A stretch of 64,000 nucleotides of DNA from Planotetraspora sp. A-T 1434 (GTDB taxonomy: Bacteria; Actinomycetota; Actinomycetes; Streptosporangiales; Streptosporangiaceae). Of the stretch, positions 1 through 8,050 are shown piece by piece. The stretch spans positions 62,001 to 126,000 of the forward strand of contig NZ_JAOEGB010000016.1 in the NCBI RefSeq assembly GCF_025420585.1. The letters run 5' to 3'. Every line of letters starts with the position of its first letter. Position 1 is the stretch's first letter. The position numbers and the translations under genes are program-made. Under the pieces are notes generated by a model. That model saw nothing but the letters and a program-made list of their open reading frames with translations, did no database searches and was not told the origin of the DNA.

Positions 1-436
1 CGTGGTTGGCCGCCGGGTCCCCACCGGCCCATCGGCCCAGCGTGCCGGCCAGTTGCTTGACCGATGTCCACCAGCCTCCGCATCCGGCGGACGGCGGCGG
101 GGTCGCCGGGTTCCGCTGCGAGGCGATCCAGCCGTTGCAGGAGGTCAGCCAGATCGGATCGGCGGTGTAGGTCTCCTTGACCGGCGCAGCCCCCGTGTAG
201 TCGGTGACCAGGATCGGCGTCGGGCCCTGCCCGTTCTCGAAGTCCTCGGCGAAGACCGTCACCGGGGCCTTGGGCGTGCCCAGATGGCCGGCCGTCGAGC
301 CGGGCGAGCCGGGCGCCGCCAGCGCGCCGCCCTGCGTGGCCGCCACCAGCGACACCGACGCGGCGAGCGCGGCCAGACCGGCCGGCACCCGCCGCCCCGG
401 CCCTGATCCGGGCCCGCGCACATGTGAACCGTTCAC
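1..436 (-). CDS. Secreted protein, N-terminal part only (runs off the window)
   Basis: Reading the minus strand from GTG at 436 gives 145 codons without a stop, cut by the window edge. A GGGAGGA ribosome site lies 8 nt upstream of the GTG, and there is no usable ATG. Residues 1-40 look like a Sec signal: an Arg-rich start, a hydrophobic Ala/Leu/Val stretch, then an ALAAPG cleavage-like site. The mature part begins TVFAEDFENG and goes on to a TDYTGA...YTADPIWL stretch and two Cys. This pattern resembles the first domain of large actinobacterial surface proteins with DUF11-like repeats. That resemblance is from memory, and the rest of the protein is not in the window, so its function is not assigned. 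Confidence 0.72.
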   Translation of the reverse strand, partial: MNGSHVRGPGSGPGRRVPAGLAALAASVSLVAATQGGALAAPGSPGSTAGHLGTPKAPVTVFAEDFENGQGPTPILVTDYTGAAPVKETYTADPIWLTSCNGWIASQRNPATPPPSAGCGGWWTSVKQLAGTLGRWAGGDPAANH

Positions 437-831
437 CAGCGAATTCCTCCCAGAGAATACAGCGCGCGCTACTCGGGGAAACGCCCGCATGACGAGGATG
501 ACGTGAGTAGCTGCGGCGAGAATATCGGCTCCTTGCAACAGACAAAATGGCGGCCACTTCGTGAACTGTCAACGACGACCCGCCCGGCGATCCCGCGCAC
601 CGTAATTGGGAATCCACCATCGAGGGCGCATTCCTCGCAACCGGATGTGCGGCATAGCGGCATTTTCCGGGATGCTCTCGGCGGCACGCATTTCGGGAAC
701 GCCTGGCCCGAGCTGCTCGGAGACGTCGCATCGGGACCGAGCTTTTGAGCCCCGCACACCCTGCCGTTACACGGCTGCCGATAGCCTGTCTCGTTGGACG
801 CGGCTTTCCGCCGAACCCGGCAAGTGATGTG
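437..831. other. Intergenic region, no supported gene
   Basis: About 395 bases between the divergent secreted-protein gene and the DUF2079 gene. The stretch 480-720 is visibly less GC-rich than its flanks, as expected for a divergent promoter region or transferred DNA. The short frames present have no ribosome site, no recognisable family and poor codon bias. I see no strong hairpin or operator. Confidence 0.4.
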
Positions 832-2379
832 ATGGACGCTCGGATATCGCCTGCCCGAATGAGAATCGGCCCGCCGGTGCGCACGGATCCACGCGGGGCC
901 GGGGTTCGGCGGCCATTCTTCCGGACAAGATTCGACATTATCGGAATTGCTCTCATCGCGACCGTTTCGGCAGCCTTGTATGCCTATTACTCGTTAATGT
1001 CATTGGCCCGATTCCGGGCCGGGGCGTATGATCTCGTGATCTTCGATCAGGCGGTCAGGTCGTATTCGCGGTTCGGCCCGCCCATCTCGATGATCAAGGG
1101 TGTGCACAACGGGTTCGGGCCCGGGTTCTCCGTGCTGGGCGACCACTGGTCGCCGATCCTGGCCACGCTGGCGCCCCTCTACTGGATCCACGACGGCCCC
1201 GAGACGCTGCTCGTCGCGCAGGCGATCCTGCTGGCGCTGCCCATCCCGTTCCTCTGGACGTACACCTCTCGGACTTTCGGCGGAGCTTTGACGGCGCCGG
1301 GCGCGCGCCGTGCCGCCTACTGCGTCGCCGTCGCGTACGCGGTCTCCTGGCCGATCGCCGAGACCGTCGCCTTCGACTTCCACGAGGCCGCGTTCGTGCC
1401 GCCACTGACCGCGATCCTGCTGGAGCGCCATCAGGCCGGCCGAGCCGGGCACGTCACCCTCGCGGCGGCGCTGCTTCTGCTCGTCAAGGAGGACATGGGC
1501 CTTCTGGTCGCCGGACTGGGCCTCTTCATGATCACGCGCAAGGACGGCAGGCGGCTGGGGGCGGCCTTCGTCGCTGCGGGCGTCGTGACGGCGTACGCGG
1601 CGAGCCAGCTCTTGATCCCGCGTTTCGGCGGCCGGGCGGACTACTACTGGGCCTACTCCGCCCTCGGCGGCGACTTCCCGAGCGCGGCCCGGCACGCCCT
1701 GACGCATCCCGGCGACGCCCTGGGGCTGCTCGTCAACCCACCGGTGAAGGCGCGGACGGTCGCGCTGCTGCTCCTGCCTGTACTCTTCACCGCCCTGTTC
1801 TCGCCGGTCACGCTGGCCGCGATCCCGTTGCTCGCGGAGCGGATGCTGGCGAGCTCGTTCCCGAACTGGTGGGTTCCGCACTACCACTACGGGGCGTTCG
1901 TCGTGGTCGTCGTCTTCGCCGGCGGGGTGGACGGCGCCCGGAGGCTCGCCGGGCGTCTCAACGCCCTACCAGGGAGACGACGAGGGAGACGGGCGAACGC
2001 CGCCCAGTGGTGGGCGGCGCCGGCCCTCGCCGCGGGGCTGGCGAGCGTCCCGTTCTTCGCTTTCGGGGGGCTCTTCACTCCGGGCTTCCATGCCTCCACC
2101 GAGCGGACGCGGGCGGCGGAGCACGCCGTGGCGGTCGTGCCCGACGGCGCACGGTGCGAGGCGGCGGGCAATCTCGCTCCCGCCCTGTCCGGCCGTACCG
2201 AGACACTCCTGTGGGACCGCACCCCCCGCTGGGCGCCATGGGTCGTGGCGGACGTGCGGCAGCGGACCTTCCCGTTCGTCTCCGTCAACGAGCAGTCGGC
2301 CCGAGTTCGCTTCCTGCTCGAGCACGGGTATCGGCTCGTCTTCCGGGAGGACGGCTACCGGGTCCTGCGCCGGAGCTGA
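832..2379 (+). CDS. DUF2079 family polytopic membrane protein
   Basis: About 515 residues. After a short basic N-terminus there is a first membrane span near residues 28-50, then the conserved extracytoplasmic motif FDQAVRSYSRFG, a GDHWSPIL block and about eight further hydrophobic spans, including FDFHEAAFVPPLTAI and a WWVPHYHYGAF motif. These features match DUF2079, a family of GT-C-like membrane proteins (glycosyltransferase fold) whose substrates are mostly unknown. The frame stays open upstream to 745, but the first 29 codons are composition-poor and lack a ribosome site. ATG 832 is chosen and ATG 859 is also possible. The gene stands alone. The enzymatic role is inference from family architecture. 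Confidence 0.8.
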   Translation: MDARISPARMRIGPPVRTDPRGAGVRRPFFRTRFDIIGIALIATVSAALYAYYSLMSLARFRAGAYDLVIFDQAVRSYSRFGPPISMIKGVHNGFGPGFSVLGDHWSPILATLAPLYWIHDGPETLLVAQAILLALPIPFLWTYTSRTFGGALTAPGARRAAYCVAVAYAVSWPIAETVAFDFHEAAFVPPLTAILLERHQAGRAGHVTLAAALLLLVKEDMGLLVAGLGLFMITRKDGRRLGAAFVAAGVVTAYAASQLLIPRFGGRADYYWAYSALGGDFPSAARHALTHPGDALGLLVNPPVKARTVALLLLPVLFTALFSPVTLAAIPLLAERMLASSFPNWWVPHYHYGAFVVVVVFAGGVDGARRLAGRLNALPGRRRGRRANAAQWWAAPALAAGLASVPFFAFGGLFTPGFHASTERTRAAEHAVAVVPDGARCEAAGNLAPALSGRTETLLWDRTPRWAPWVVADVRQRTFPFVSVNEQSARVRFLLEHGYRLVFREDGYRVLRRS

Positions 2380-2403
2380 CTTGCCCCTCCCAATATCTTG
2401 TCA

Positions 2404-2420
2404 GCCGATATATTATCGGC
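2404..2420. promoter_or_regulatory. Perfect inverted repeat just before the padR start, candidate PadR operator
   Basis: GCCGATA-TAT-TATCGGC, two perfect 7-bp arms with a 3-nt spacer, ends 2 nt before ATG 2423. It sits in an AT-rich dip between two GC-rich genes. PadR proteins usually repress their own operon through a short palindrome, so this is the natural operator. It also leaves no room for a ribosome site, so the transcript may be leaderless or the real start may be ATG 2438. Confidence 0.55.
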
Positions 2421-2422
2421 GC

Positions 2423-2761
2423 ATGAGCCCTCGGACCATGACGGAGCCCGCGTTCTTCGTCCTCACCGCGCTGGTCGACGAGCCCCGGCATGGCTACGGG
2501 ATCGCGCGGGAGGTCGAGAAGCTGTCGGACGGGCGGGTGCAGCTCAAGATCGGCACGTTGTACGGCGTGCTCGACCGGCTGGCCGCCGACGAGCTGGTCG
2601 CGCCGGACCGGGAGGAGGTCCAGCAGGGACGGCTGCGCCGCTACTACCGGCTGACCGATTCGGGGGCGCGCGCACTGGAGGCGGAAGCCGTACGGCTGGC
2701 CGCGAACGCCAGAAGCGCCAGCGAACGCCTGCGGGCCCGGCACGCGGGAGGCATGGCATGA
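2423..2761 (+). CDS. PadR family transcriptional regulator
   Basis: 112 residues, the usual size for a PadR protein made of one winged-helix domain and a short C-terminal helix. Family marks are FFVLTALVDEPRHGYGIARE, IGTLYGVLDRLAADELV and RRYYRLTDSGARAL (recognition helix and wing). It probably binds the 2404-2420 palindrome. The stop overlaps the start of the next gene as ATGA (2758-2761), so the two are translationally coupled. In this arrangement, which is common in actinomycetes, PadR controls the adjacent membrane protein. ATG 2438 is an alternative start because no Shine-Dalgarno sequence precedes 2423. Confidence 0.9.
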   Translation: MSPRTMTEPAFFVLTALVDEPRHGYGIAREVEKLSDGRVQLKIGTLYGVLDRLAADELVAPDREEVQQGRLRRYYRLTDSGARALEAEAVRLAANARSASERLRARHAGGMA

Positions 2762-3873
2762 CGGGGATGACCGGCATGACGGGGATGTCCCTTCTGGAGG
2801 AGCGCTACCGGCGCGTGCTCCGGCTGCTGCCCGCGTCCTACCGGACGGCGCGGGAGGACGAGATGGTCTCGGCCTTCCTGGAGGGCTCCGAGGGGGTAAT
2901 GGACGACGACAACCCCCGGCCGCGCTGGTCGGAGATCGCGAGCGTCGCGGCGCTGTCGGTCCGGGTCCGTCTCGGCGGCATCGGCGCGGCGCCGAGGTTC
3001 TACGCGTGGGGGGAGACGGTCCGGCTGGTGGCCCTGCTCGGGCTCGCCTTCCAGGCCGCGCTGGGCTGTGCGACATTGGGCAGCGAGCTGCAGGGCTATG
3101 GCCTCCTCGGCCCGGCGCACCCGGACTACTCGGCCTTCCTCGGCGACCCGGGATCCGGGGAACGCTTGTGGCATGTCATGCGGCTGGCGTCCGACCTGCT
3201 CGGGCCCGCGGCGTTCGTGGCGCTGGCCCTCGGCCGCGTCCGGATCGCCAAGGCGGCGGCGCTGCTCGGCCTCGCGTCGGCGGTGTACGACGTGGCGTCG
3301 GCCCTCGCGCCGTTGGACGTGATGCTCAGGTCCATGGCGCCCTCCCTCCTCATGCTCCTCGTGCCCGTGCTGGCGCTGCTCGCCGGGTTCCACCGGGACG
3401 CGCCGGTGGCACGTCACCCGCTCTGGGCGGCCGCCGTGCCCCTCGTCGCCGGCTGCCTGCTGTACGGCATGCTGACCGTACTGGCCTCCATGTCGCTGGC
3501 TCCGCTCATCGACGTGCGGGTATGGCCGTGGATCTGGCCATGGATGGCCCCCGCCGGCCTGGCCTGCCTGGCGCTCCTCCTCGCGAGCGTGGCGTGGGCC
3601 GGAAGGGCCCGGCGGGCCGGGCGGGCAGGGCGCCGGCCCTCGGTGCCGCTCGCGCTGGCGATCCTGATCGTGCCCGTCCTGCTCGCCATGGCCGCGAGCC
3701 TGAATCTGGGGGCCGTCGACCCGTTCAGCCGGACGATGACGGTCGTGATCATCGCCCAGCTCGCCGCGCTCGTGGTCTGCGGGATCGCGCTCATCGTGGC
3801 CGGGGTCAGGGCGCTGCCCCCGGCCGACGCGCCGGCGGCGGGCGGGATCGCCATGCCGGATCCCGCCACATAG
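2758..3873 (+). CDS. Membrane protein coupled to PadR
   Basis: 371 residues. The N-terminus carries three 9-bp ATGACSGGS-like repeats giving MTGMTGMTGM, so four in-frame ATG codons lie within 30 bases. Next comes a cytoplasmic helical segment (LEERYRRVLRLLPASYR...EDEMV...FLEG), typical of membrane proteins encoded beside PadR regulators, then about eight to nine hydrophobic spans to the C-terminus. No catalytic motif is visible. It overlaps padR by 4 nt and is presumably regulated with it. A role in envelope stress or transport would be a guess. Confidence 0.75.
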   Translation: MTGMTGMTGMSLLEERYRRVLRLLPASYRTAREDEMVSAFLEGSEGVMDDDNPRPRWSEIASVAALSVRVRLGGIGAAPRFYAWGETVRLVALLGLAFQAALGCATLGSELQGYGLLGPAHPDYSAFLGDPGSGERLWHVMRLASDLLGPAAFVALALGRVRIAKAAALLGLASAVYDVASALAPLDVMLRSMAPSLLMLLVPVLALLAGFHRDAPVARHPLWAAAVPLVAGCLLYGMLTVLASMSLAPLIDVRVWPWIWPWMAPAGLACLALLLASVAWAGRARRAGRAGRRPSVPLALAILIVPVLLAMAASLNLGAVDPFSRTMTVVIIAQLAALVVCGIALIVAGVRALPPADAPAAGGIAMPDPAT

Positions 3874-3942
3874 CCCGGGACGGCCACCGACAGGTCCGAA
3901 CGCGAAGGCGGGCCCCCTGAGCGACTGCCGTACGGCGTCGGT

Positions 3943-4842
3943 TCAGCGGGAGGTGATGCCGGTGCCCGTCGCGACGAGGAGGACGACGTCGACGGCGGCG
4001 CAGACGATCGCCGCCGCGAACGGGGCCTTGGGCGACCGTCCCGCGAGCAGCAGCCCGGCCGCGCCGAACAGGGTCACGGCGGCCAGCCCCGCCCAGCCCA
4101 GCACGGACGGGGCGCCTGGTGGCGCCAACACGAGCAGCGCGGAAGCGGCCAGCAGTGGCAGAGGGATCAGAGCCCGCACGCGGCCGGGACCGAGGCGCTG
4201 CGGCCAGCCGCGGACACCGGTGGCGACGTCCGCGGTGATGTCGGGCAGCACGTTGGCGAGGTGCGCCCCGCAGCCGAGAAGCGCCGCGGCGGCGACGGCC
4301 CACCACGCCGGCCACGGGCGCCCCGGCAGGCCGGCGGCCACGAATACCGGCACCGCGCCGAATCCCGTCGCGTAGGGAAGCCAGGAGAGAGCGGTCGCCT
4401 TCAGCACCAGATTGTACGCCCAGGCCGCCGCGACGGCGATGAGGTGGACGGCGCCGGCGGCCAGGCCGCAGGCCAGCGAGAGCGGCACGCACAGGACCAG
4501 CGCGACGATCGCGGCGGCGAAGACCGTCCGCGCGCTCACCAGGCCGGCGACGATGGGCTTGGCCGTGCGGCCCACGGCGGCGTCCCGTCCGGCGTCGAGC
4601 GCGTCGTTGCACCAGCCCACCGAGAGCTGGCCGGTCAGCACGGCGACGGCCACGAGCACGCAGCCCGCCGCGTCCCGGCCGCTCGCCGCCGCGAGCGCGG
4701 TGACCAGAGCGGTGACCGCCACGGTCGGCCCCGGATGACAGGCCCGCCCGAGCCCGGCCACCACCGCGGGCCGGAACCCGCGTCCGACGAGGGCCGGGGC
4801 GCGCCGATCGGCGGTCTCCCCTGAAGCCCCGCTCTCGGTCAC
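3943..4842 (-). CDS. UbiA family prenyltransferase of the type III PKS locus
   Basis: 299 residues from GTG 4842. ATG 4869 is an in-frame alternative and neither has a clear ribosome site. Eight to nine hydrophobic helices are visible. The two Asp-rich motifs of the UbiA superfamily are NDxxDxxxD at residues about 79-87 (NDALDAGRD) and DITAD at about 201-205, which bind prenyl diphosphate through magnesium. UbiA enzymes move a prenyl chain onto an aromatic acceptor in the membrane. The gene is divergent from the type III PKS with only 117 nt between starts, so the likely acceptor is the polyketide-derived phenol or quinone made next door (inference). The intergenic region 4843-4959 should hold both promoters. 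Confidence 0.88.
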   Translation of the reverse strand: MTESGASGETADRRAPALVGRGFRPAVVAGLGRACHPGPTVAVTALVTALAAASGRDAAGCVLVAVAVLTGQLSVGWCNDALDAGRDAAVGRTAKPIVAGLVSARTVFAAAIVALVLCVPLSLACGLAAGAVHLIAVAAAWAYNLVLKATALSWLPYATGFGAVPVFVAAGLPGRPWPAWWAVAAAALLGCGAHLANVLPDITADVATGVRGWPQRLGPGRVRALIPLPLLAASALLVLAPPGAPSVLGWAGLAAVTLFGAAGLLLAGRSPKAPFAAAIVCAAVDVVLLVATGTGITSR

Positions 4843-4959
4843 GCTCCGAGCGTAGCCTCTCGCCCTCATCGCGACGATCACCCCGGACCGGCGAGGCATG
4901 GGGATGGCCAAGACGGGCAAAAGGAAGGTGTCGCTGCTGTCGCCGGCACGGGGGATGAG

Positions 4960-6075
4960 ATGACGCGAATCGCCGCTGTCCACGGTGTCCTCCCATCGAA
5001 CCGCTACTCCCAGGCTGAGATCACCGACGTGGTGGCCAAGGTGTGCCTCCCCGCGGGCACCGACCGGAGGCTGCTCGACCGGCTGCACGCGAGCGCCCAG
5101 GTGGGCCACCGCAACCTCGTGCTGCCGCTCGACCAGTACGGCAAGCTCGACGGCTTCCGGATGGCCAACGACCTGTTCATCGACGCGGCCGTGGAGCTGG
5201 GGGCGGAGGCGGTCGGCGGGGCTCTGGACGCGGCCGGGCTGGCGCCCGCCGACATCGACATGATCATGTGCACGTCCGTCACCGGCATCGCGGCGCCGTC
5301 CATAGACGCCCGGCTGGCCGGCCGTCTCGGGCTGCGGCCGGACGTCAAGCGCGTGCCGGTGTTCGGCCTCGGCTGCGTCGCGGGGGCGGCGGGGATCGCG
5401 CGCCTGCACGACTACCTGCGCGGCTGGCCCGGTCACGTGGCCGTGCTGCTCTCGGTCGAGCTCTGCTCGCTGACCCTCCAGCGCGCCGACGGCTCCGTGG
5501 CGAACCTGGTGGCGAGCGCGCTCTTCGGGGACGGTGCCGCCGCCGTGGTCGCCTGCGGCCCCGAAGCCCGCCCGGCATCCGGACACCCGGCATCCGGACA
5601 CCCCGAACCCCAACGCCCGGGGCCGTCTCAGCACTCAGCCGGACCAACGGTGGTGGCGACCCGCAGTCACCTCTATCCCGGCTCCGAACGGGTGATGGGC
5701 TGGGACGTCGGCGACACCGGGTTCAAGGTCGTGCTCGACGCCGGCGTCCCCGACGTGGTCCGCACCTACCTCGCCGACGACGTCAACGGCTTCCTCGCGG
5801 ACCACGGCCTCACGACGGACGACGTGACGGCCTGGGTGTGCCACCCCGGCGGCCCGAAGGTCCTCGAGGCGGTCGCCGAGACCCTGCGGCTCCCTCCGGG
5901 CGCCCTCGGCCTCACGTGGCGCTCGCTGGCCGAGATCGGCAACCTGTCCTCCGCCTCCGTCCTGCATGTCCTCCGGGACACCCTCGCCCTGCGGCCTCCA
6001 CCGCCCGGCACGCCGGGGCTGCTCATCGCCATGGGTCCCGGATTCTGTTCCGAGCTCGTCCTGCTGCGCTGGTAG
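4960..6075 (+). CDS. Type III polyketide synthase (chalcone/stilbene synthase superfamily)
   Basis: 371 residues, a normal length. The catalytic triad is intact: Cys139 in FGLGCVAGAAG, His295 in VCHPGGPKVLEA and Asn328 in EIGNLSSASVLHVL. The C-terminal loop appears as MGPGFCSELVLLRW. Such homodimeric enzymes extend an acyl-CoA starter with malonyl-CoA and cyclise it to resorcinols, pyrones or tetrahydroxynaphthalene. Residues about 201-230 form a Pro/Ser/His-rich insertion with a tandem ASGHP repeat, placed between the two thiolase halves. The methyltransferase and FAD oxidoreductase downstream match the srsABC layout for alkylresorcinol-type lipids, so a long-chain starter is likely. Product prediction is inference. 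Confidence 0.93.
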   Translation: MTRIAAVHGVLPSNRYSQAEITDVVAKVCLPAGTDRRLLDRLHASAQVGHRNLVLPLDQYGKLDGFRMANDLFIDAAVELGAEAVGGALDAAGLAPADIDMIMCTSVTGIAAPSIDARLAGRLGLRPDVKRVPVFGLGCVAGAAGIARLHDYLRGWPGHVAVLLSVELCSLTLQRADGSVANLVASALFGDGAAAVVACGPEARPASGHPASGHPEPQRPGPSQHSAGPTVVATRSHLYPGSERVMGWDVGDTGFKVVLDAGVPDVVRTYLADDVNGFLADHGLTTDDVTAWVCHPGGPKVLEAVAETLRLPPGALGLTWRSLAEIGNLSSASVLHVLRDTLALRPPPPGTPGLLIAMGPGFCSELVLLRW

Positions 6076-6096
6076 CCGACCCGGAGGTTCCCGGAA

Positions 6097-6657
6097 ATGT
6101 CGCCCTGGTACGCACTGCTCGTGTCGCTCGTCGGCGCGGAACGCCTCGCCGAGCTGGTGGTCGCCCGCCGCAACGCGCGGTGGAGCCTCGGCCGCGGCGG
6201 GGTGGTCGCCGGGCGAGGCCACTACCCGTGGATGGTCGCCCTGCACACCGGTCTGCTGGGGGGGTGTCTGCTGGAGGTGTGGCTGGCGGACCGGCCGTTC
6301 GTCCCGGCGCTCGGCTGGCCGATGCTCGGCCTGGTCGTGGCCGCGCAGGGGCTGCGCTGGTGGTGCGTCTCGGCGCTCGGACACCAGTGGAACACCGAGG
6401 TGATCGTGGTCCCCGGGCTGTCGCTCGTGACCCGCGGGCCGTACCGGTTCCGGTGGCTGCGCCACCCCAACTACGTGGCGGTGGCGGTGGAGGGCGCGGC
6501 GCTGCCGCTGGTGCACAGCGCGTGGCTCACTGCGGCCGCCTTCACCGTGCTCAACGCGGCGCTGATGGTGGTGCGGATCCGGTGCGAGAACGCCGCCCTG
6601 GCCGCGCTGGCGCCCCGCGAGCCCGCCGTGCGGAGCTCGGGCGGGACGGCCCTGTGA
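6097..6657 (+). CDS. Isoprenylcysteine carboxyl methyltransferase (ICMT)-family methyltransferase
   Basis: 186 residues with an AGGTTCCCGG-type ribosome site. Four to five hydrophobic helices are followed by the SAM-binding signature of the ICMT/PEMT family: TRGPYRFRWLRHPNYVAV and a C-terminal RIRCENAAL segment. In Streptomyces type III PKS clusters (SrsB in the srs operon) this family O-methylates the phenolic lipid. It lies 21 nt after the synthase and overlaps the next gene by 4 nt (GTGA), so one transcript is expected. It is unlikely to act on prenylated proteins, since bacteria lack that pathway. Confidence 0.88.
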   Translation: MSPWYALLVSLVGAERLAELVVARRNARWSLGRGGVVAGRGHYPWMVALHTGLLGGCLLEVWLADRPFVPALGWPMLGLVVAAQGLRWWCVSALGHQWNTEVIVVPGLSLVTRGPYRFRWLRHPNYVAVAVEGAALPLVHSAWLTAAAFTVLNAALMVVRIRCENAALAALAPREPAVRSSGGTAL

Positions 6658-7823
6658 TCGATGTGCTCGTCGCCGGCGGAGGCCCGGCCGGTCTGGCGAC
6701 CGCGATCCACGCGGCGCTCGCCGGGATGGAGGCCGTCGTGGTCGAACCCCGGACCGGGCCCGTGGACAAGGCGTGCGGGGAGGGGCTGATGCCGACGGGC
6801 GCCGCGGCCCTCCGGTCGATGGGCGTGGTCATGGAGGGCAGGCCGTTCCAGGGCATCCGCTACCTCGACGGGCGCCATCGGGTCCAGGCCGCCTTCCGCG
6901 ACGGCCCCGGGCTGGGTGTGCGGCGGACCTCGCTGCACGCGGCGCTCAGCCAGCGCGCCGAGGAGTTGGGCGTCCGGGTCGTTCCCGGCCACGTCGGGAG
7001 CGTGCACCAGGACGCGGACGCCGTCCACGCCACCATTCACCCCACAGTCCATGGCGCCATCCATGCCACAGCCAACCCCACCGGCCACCCCACCGGCCAC
7101 GACGACGCCGTCCACCCCGCTGTTGACGCCGCCGTTGACGCCGCCGTTGACGCCGGCGTCCGCCGGGCCGGGGACGGGCACGGCTCGACCGAGGTCCGCG
7201 CGCGGTGGCTGGTCGCGGCGGACGGGCTGCACTCGCCGCTGCGCGCCATGCTCGGGCTGGAGCTCCCCGTGTCCCGCCCCCGGCGGTACGGCCTGCGCCG
7301 GCACTACCGGATGGCCCCGTGGACCGACTTCGTGGAGGTGCACTGGGCGCCTGGCGGCGAGGCGTACGTCACGCCTGTGGGCGACGACCTCGTCGGTGTG
7401 GCCGTGCTGAGTTCGCAGCGGCGGAGCTACCGGGAGCACCTCGCGGAGTTCCCCGACTTGCTGTCCCTGCTGGAGGGGCCGCCCGCGACGCGGGTCCGCG
7501 GAGCCGGGCCGCTGCGCCAGCGCGTGCGGTCGCGGGTGGCGGGGCGGGTGCTGCTGGTCGGCGACGCCGCCGGATACGTGGACGCGCTCACGGGCGAGGG
7601 ACTGTCGCTGGCGCTGCTGTCCGCGGAGGCCCTCGTGGGCTGCCTTCGGGCCGGCCGTCCCGCGGCGTACGAGGACGCCTGGCGGCGGCTGTCGCTGCGC
7701 CACCGGTTCCTGACCGCCGCCCTGCTGGAGGCCCGTCATCACCCCCGGTCCGCGCGGATGATCGTCCCGGCGGCCCAGCGCCTGCCCGCCCTGTTCCGGG
7801 CGGCGGTCCGCGCGCTGGCGTGA
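6654..7823 (+). CDS. FAD-dependent oxidoreductase (SrsC / geranylgeranyl-reductase-like)
   Basis: 389 residues from GTG 6654, overlapping the previous stop. The N-terminal Rossmann motif is VLVAGGGPAGLATAI; KACGEGLMPTGAAAL follows, then the second FAD motif VLLVGDAAGYVDALTGEGL near residue 300. The fold is that of flavin hydroxylases and prenyl reductases. In the srs operon the equivalent flavoprotein hydroxylates the resorcinol towards a quinone. Residues about 120-180 are a low-complexity insertion rich in His, Ala and Asp with short repeats (AVDAAVDAAVDA), absent from typical relatives. It begins inside the substrate domain, so it may be a surface loop. Whether it hydroxylates the ring or reduces a prenyl chain cannot be told here. 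Confidence 0.88.
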   Translation: MIDVLVAGGGPAGLATAIHAALAGMEAVVVEPRTGPVDKACGEGLMPTGAAALRSMGVVMEGRPFQGIRYLDGRHRVQAAFRDGPGLGVRRTSLHAALSQRAEELGVRVVPGHVGSVHQDADAVHATIHPTVHGAIHATANPTGHPTGHDDAVHPAVDAAVDAAVDAGVRRAGDGHGSTEVRARWLVAADGLHSPLRAMLGLELPVSRPRRYGLRRHYRMAPWTDFVEVHWAPGGEAYVTPVGDDLVGVAVLSSQRRSYREHLAEFPDLLSLLEGPPATRVRGAGPLRQRVRSRVAGRVLLVGDAAGYVDALTGEGLSLALLSAEALVGCLRAGRPAAYEDAWRRLSLRHRFLTAALLEARHHPRSARMIVPAAQRLPALFRAAVRALA

Positions 7824-7954
7824 GCCTGCGACGGGCACGTGCGTCAATTGTCTATGGCCGGAATTCCCGTTCTCGACAGCCGAATTCCGTGACCCCCCGG
7901 ACAGATCATCGGCCACGATGAGAATGCCGAAATAGAATAGGATTCCGTCGCTGT

Positions 7955-7978
7955 CAAGTCATCATATTTCTTGACTTG
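7955..7978. promoter_or_regulatory. Inverted repeat in AT-rich promoter of the sensor kinase
   Basis: CAAGTCA (7955-7961) and TGACTTG (7972-7978) form a perfect 7-bp inverted repeat with a 10-nt centre, about one helical turn between arms. It lies in an AT-rich stretch (7918-7995) about 70 nt before the kinase start. The right arm overlaps TTGACT, a possible -35 element, so a dimeric regulator could act here. The convergent response regulator at 10420-11076 is a candidate. This is inference. Confidence 0.45.
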
Positions 7979-8050
7979 TATGCAAGGATCTAGCCTGTGC
8001 ACCTCAAGGTGAGACCGATCTTCCTGCGAGCATGACTGGAGGATCCTCAC

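Noticed and set aside
4261-4824. Plus-strand frames opposite the UbiA gene (and similar long antisense frames throughout)
   Set aside because: They are shadows typical of high-GC DNA: Arg/Pro/Ala-rich, without ribosome sites, opposite genes with clear motifs.
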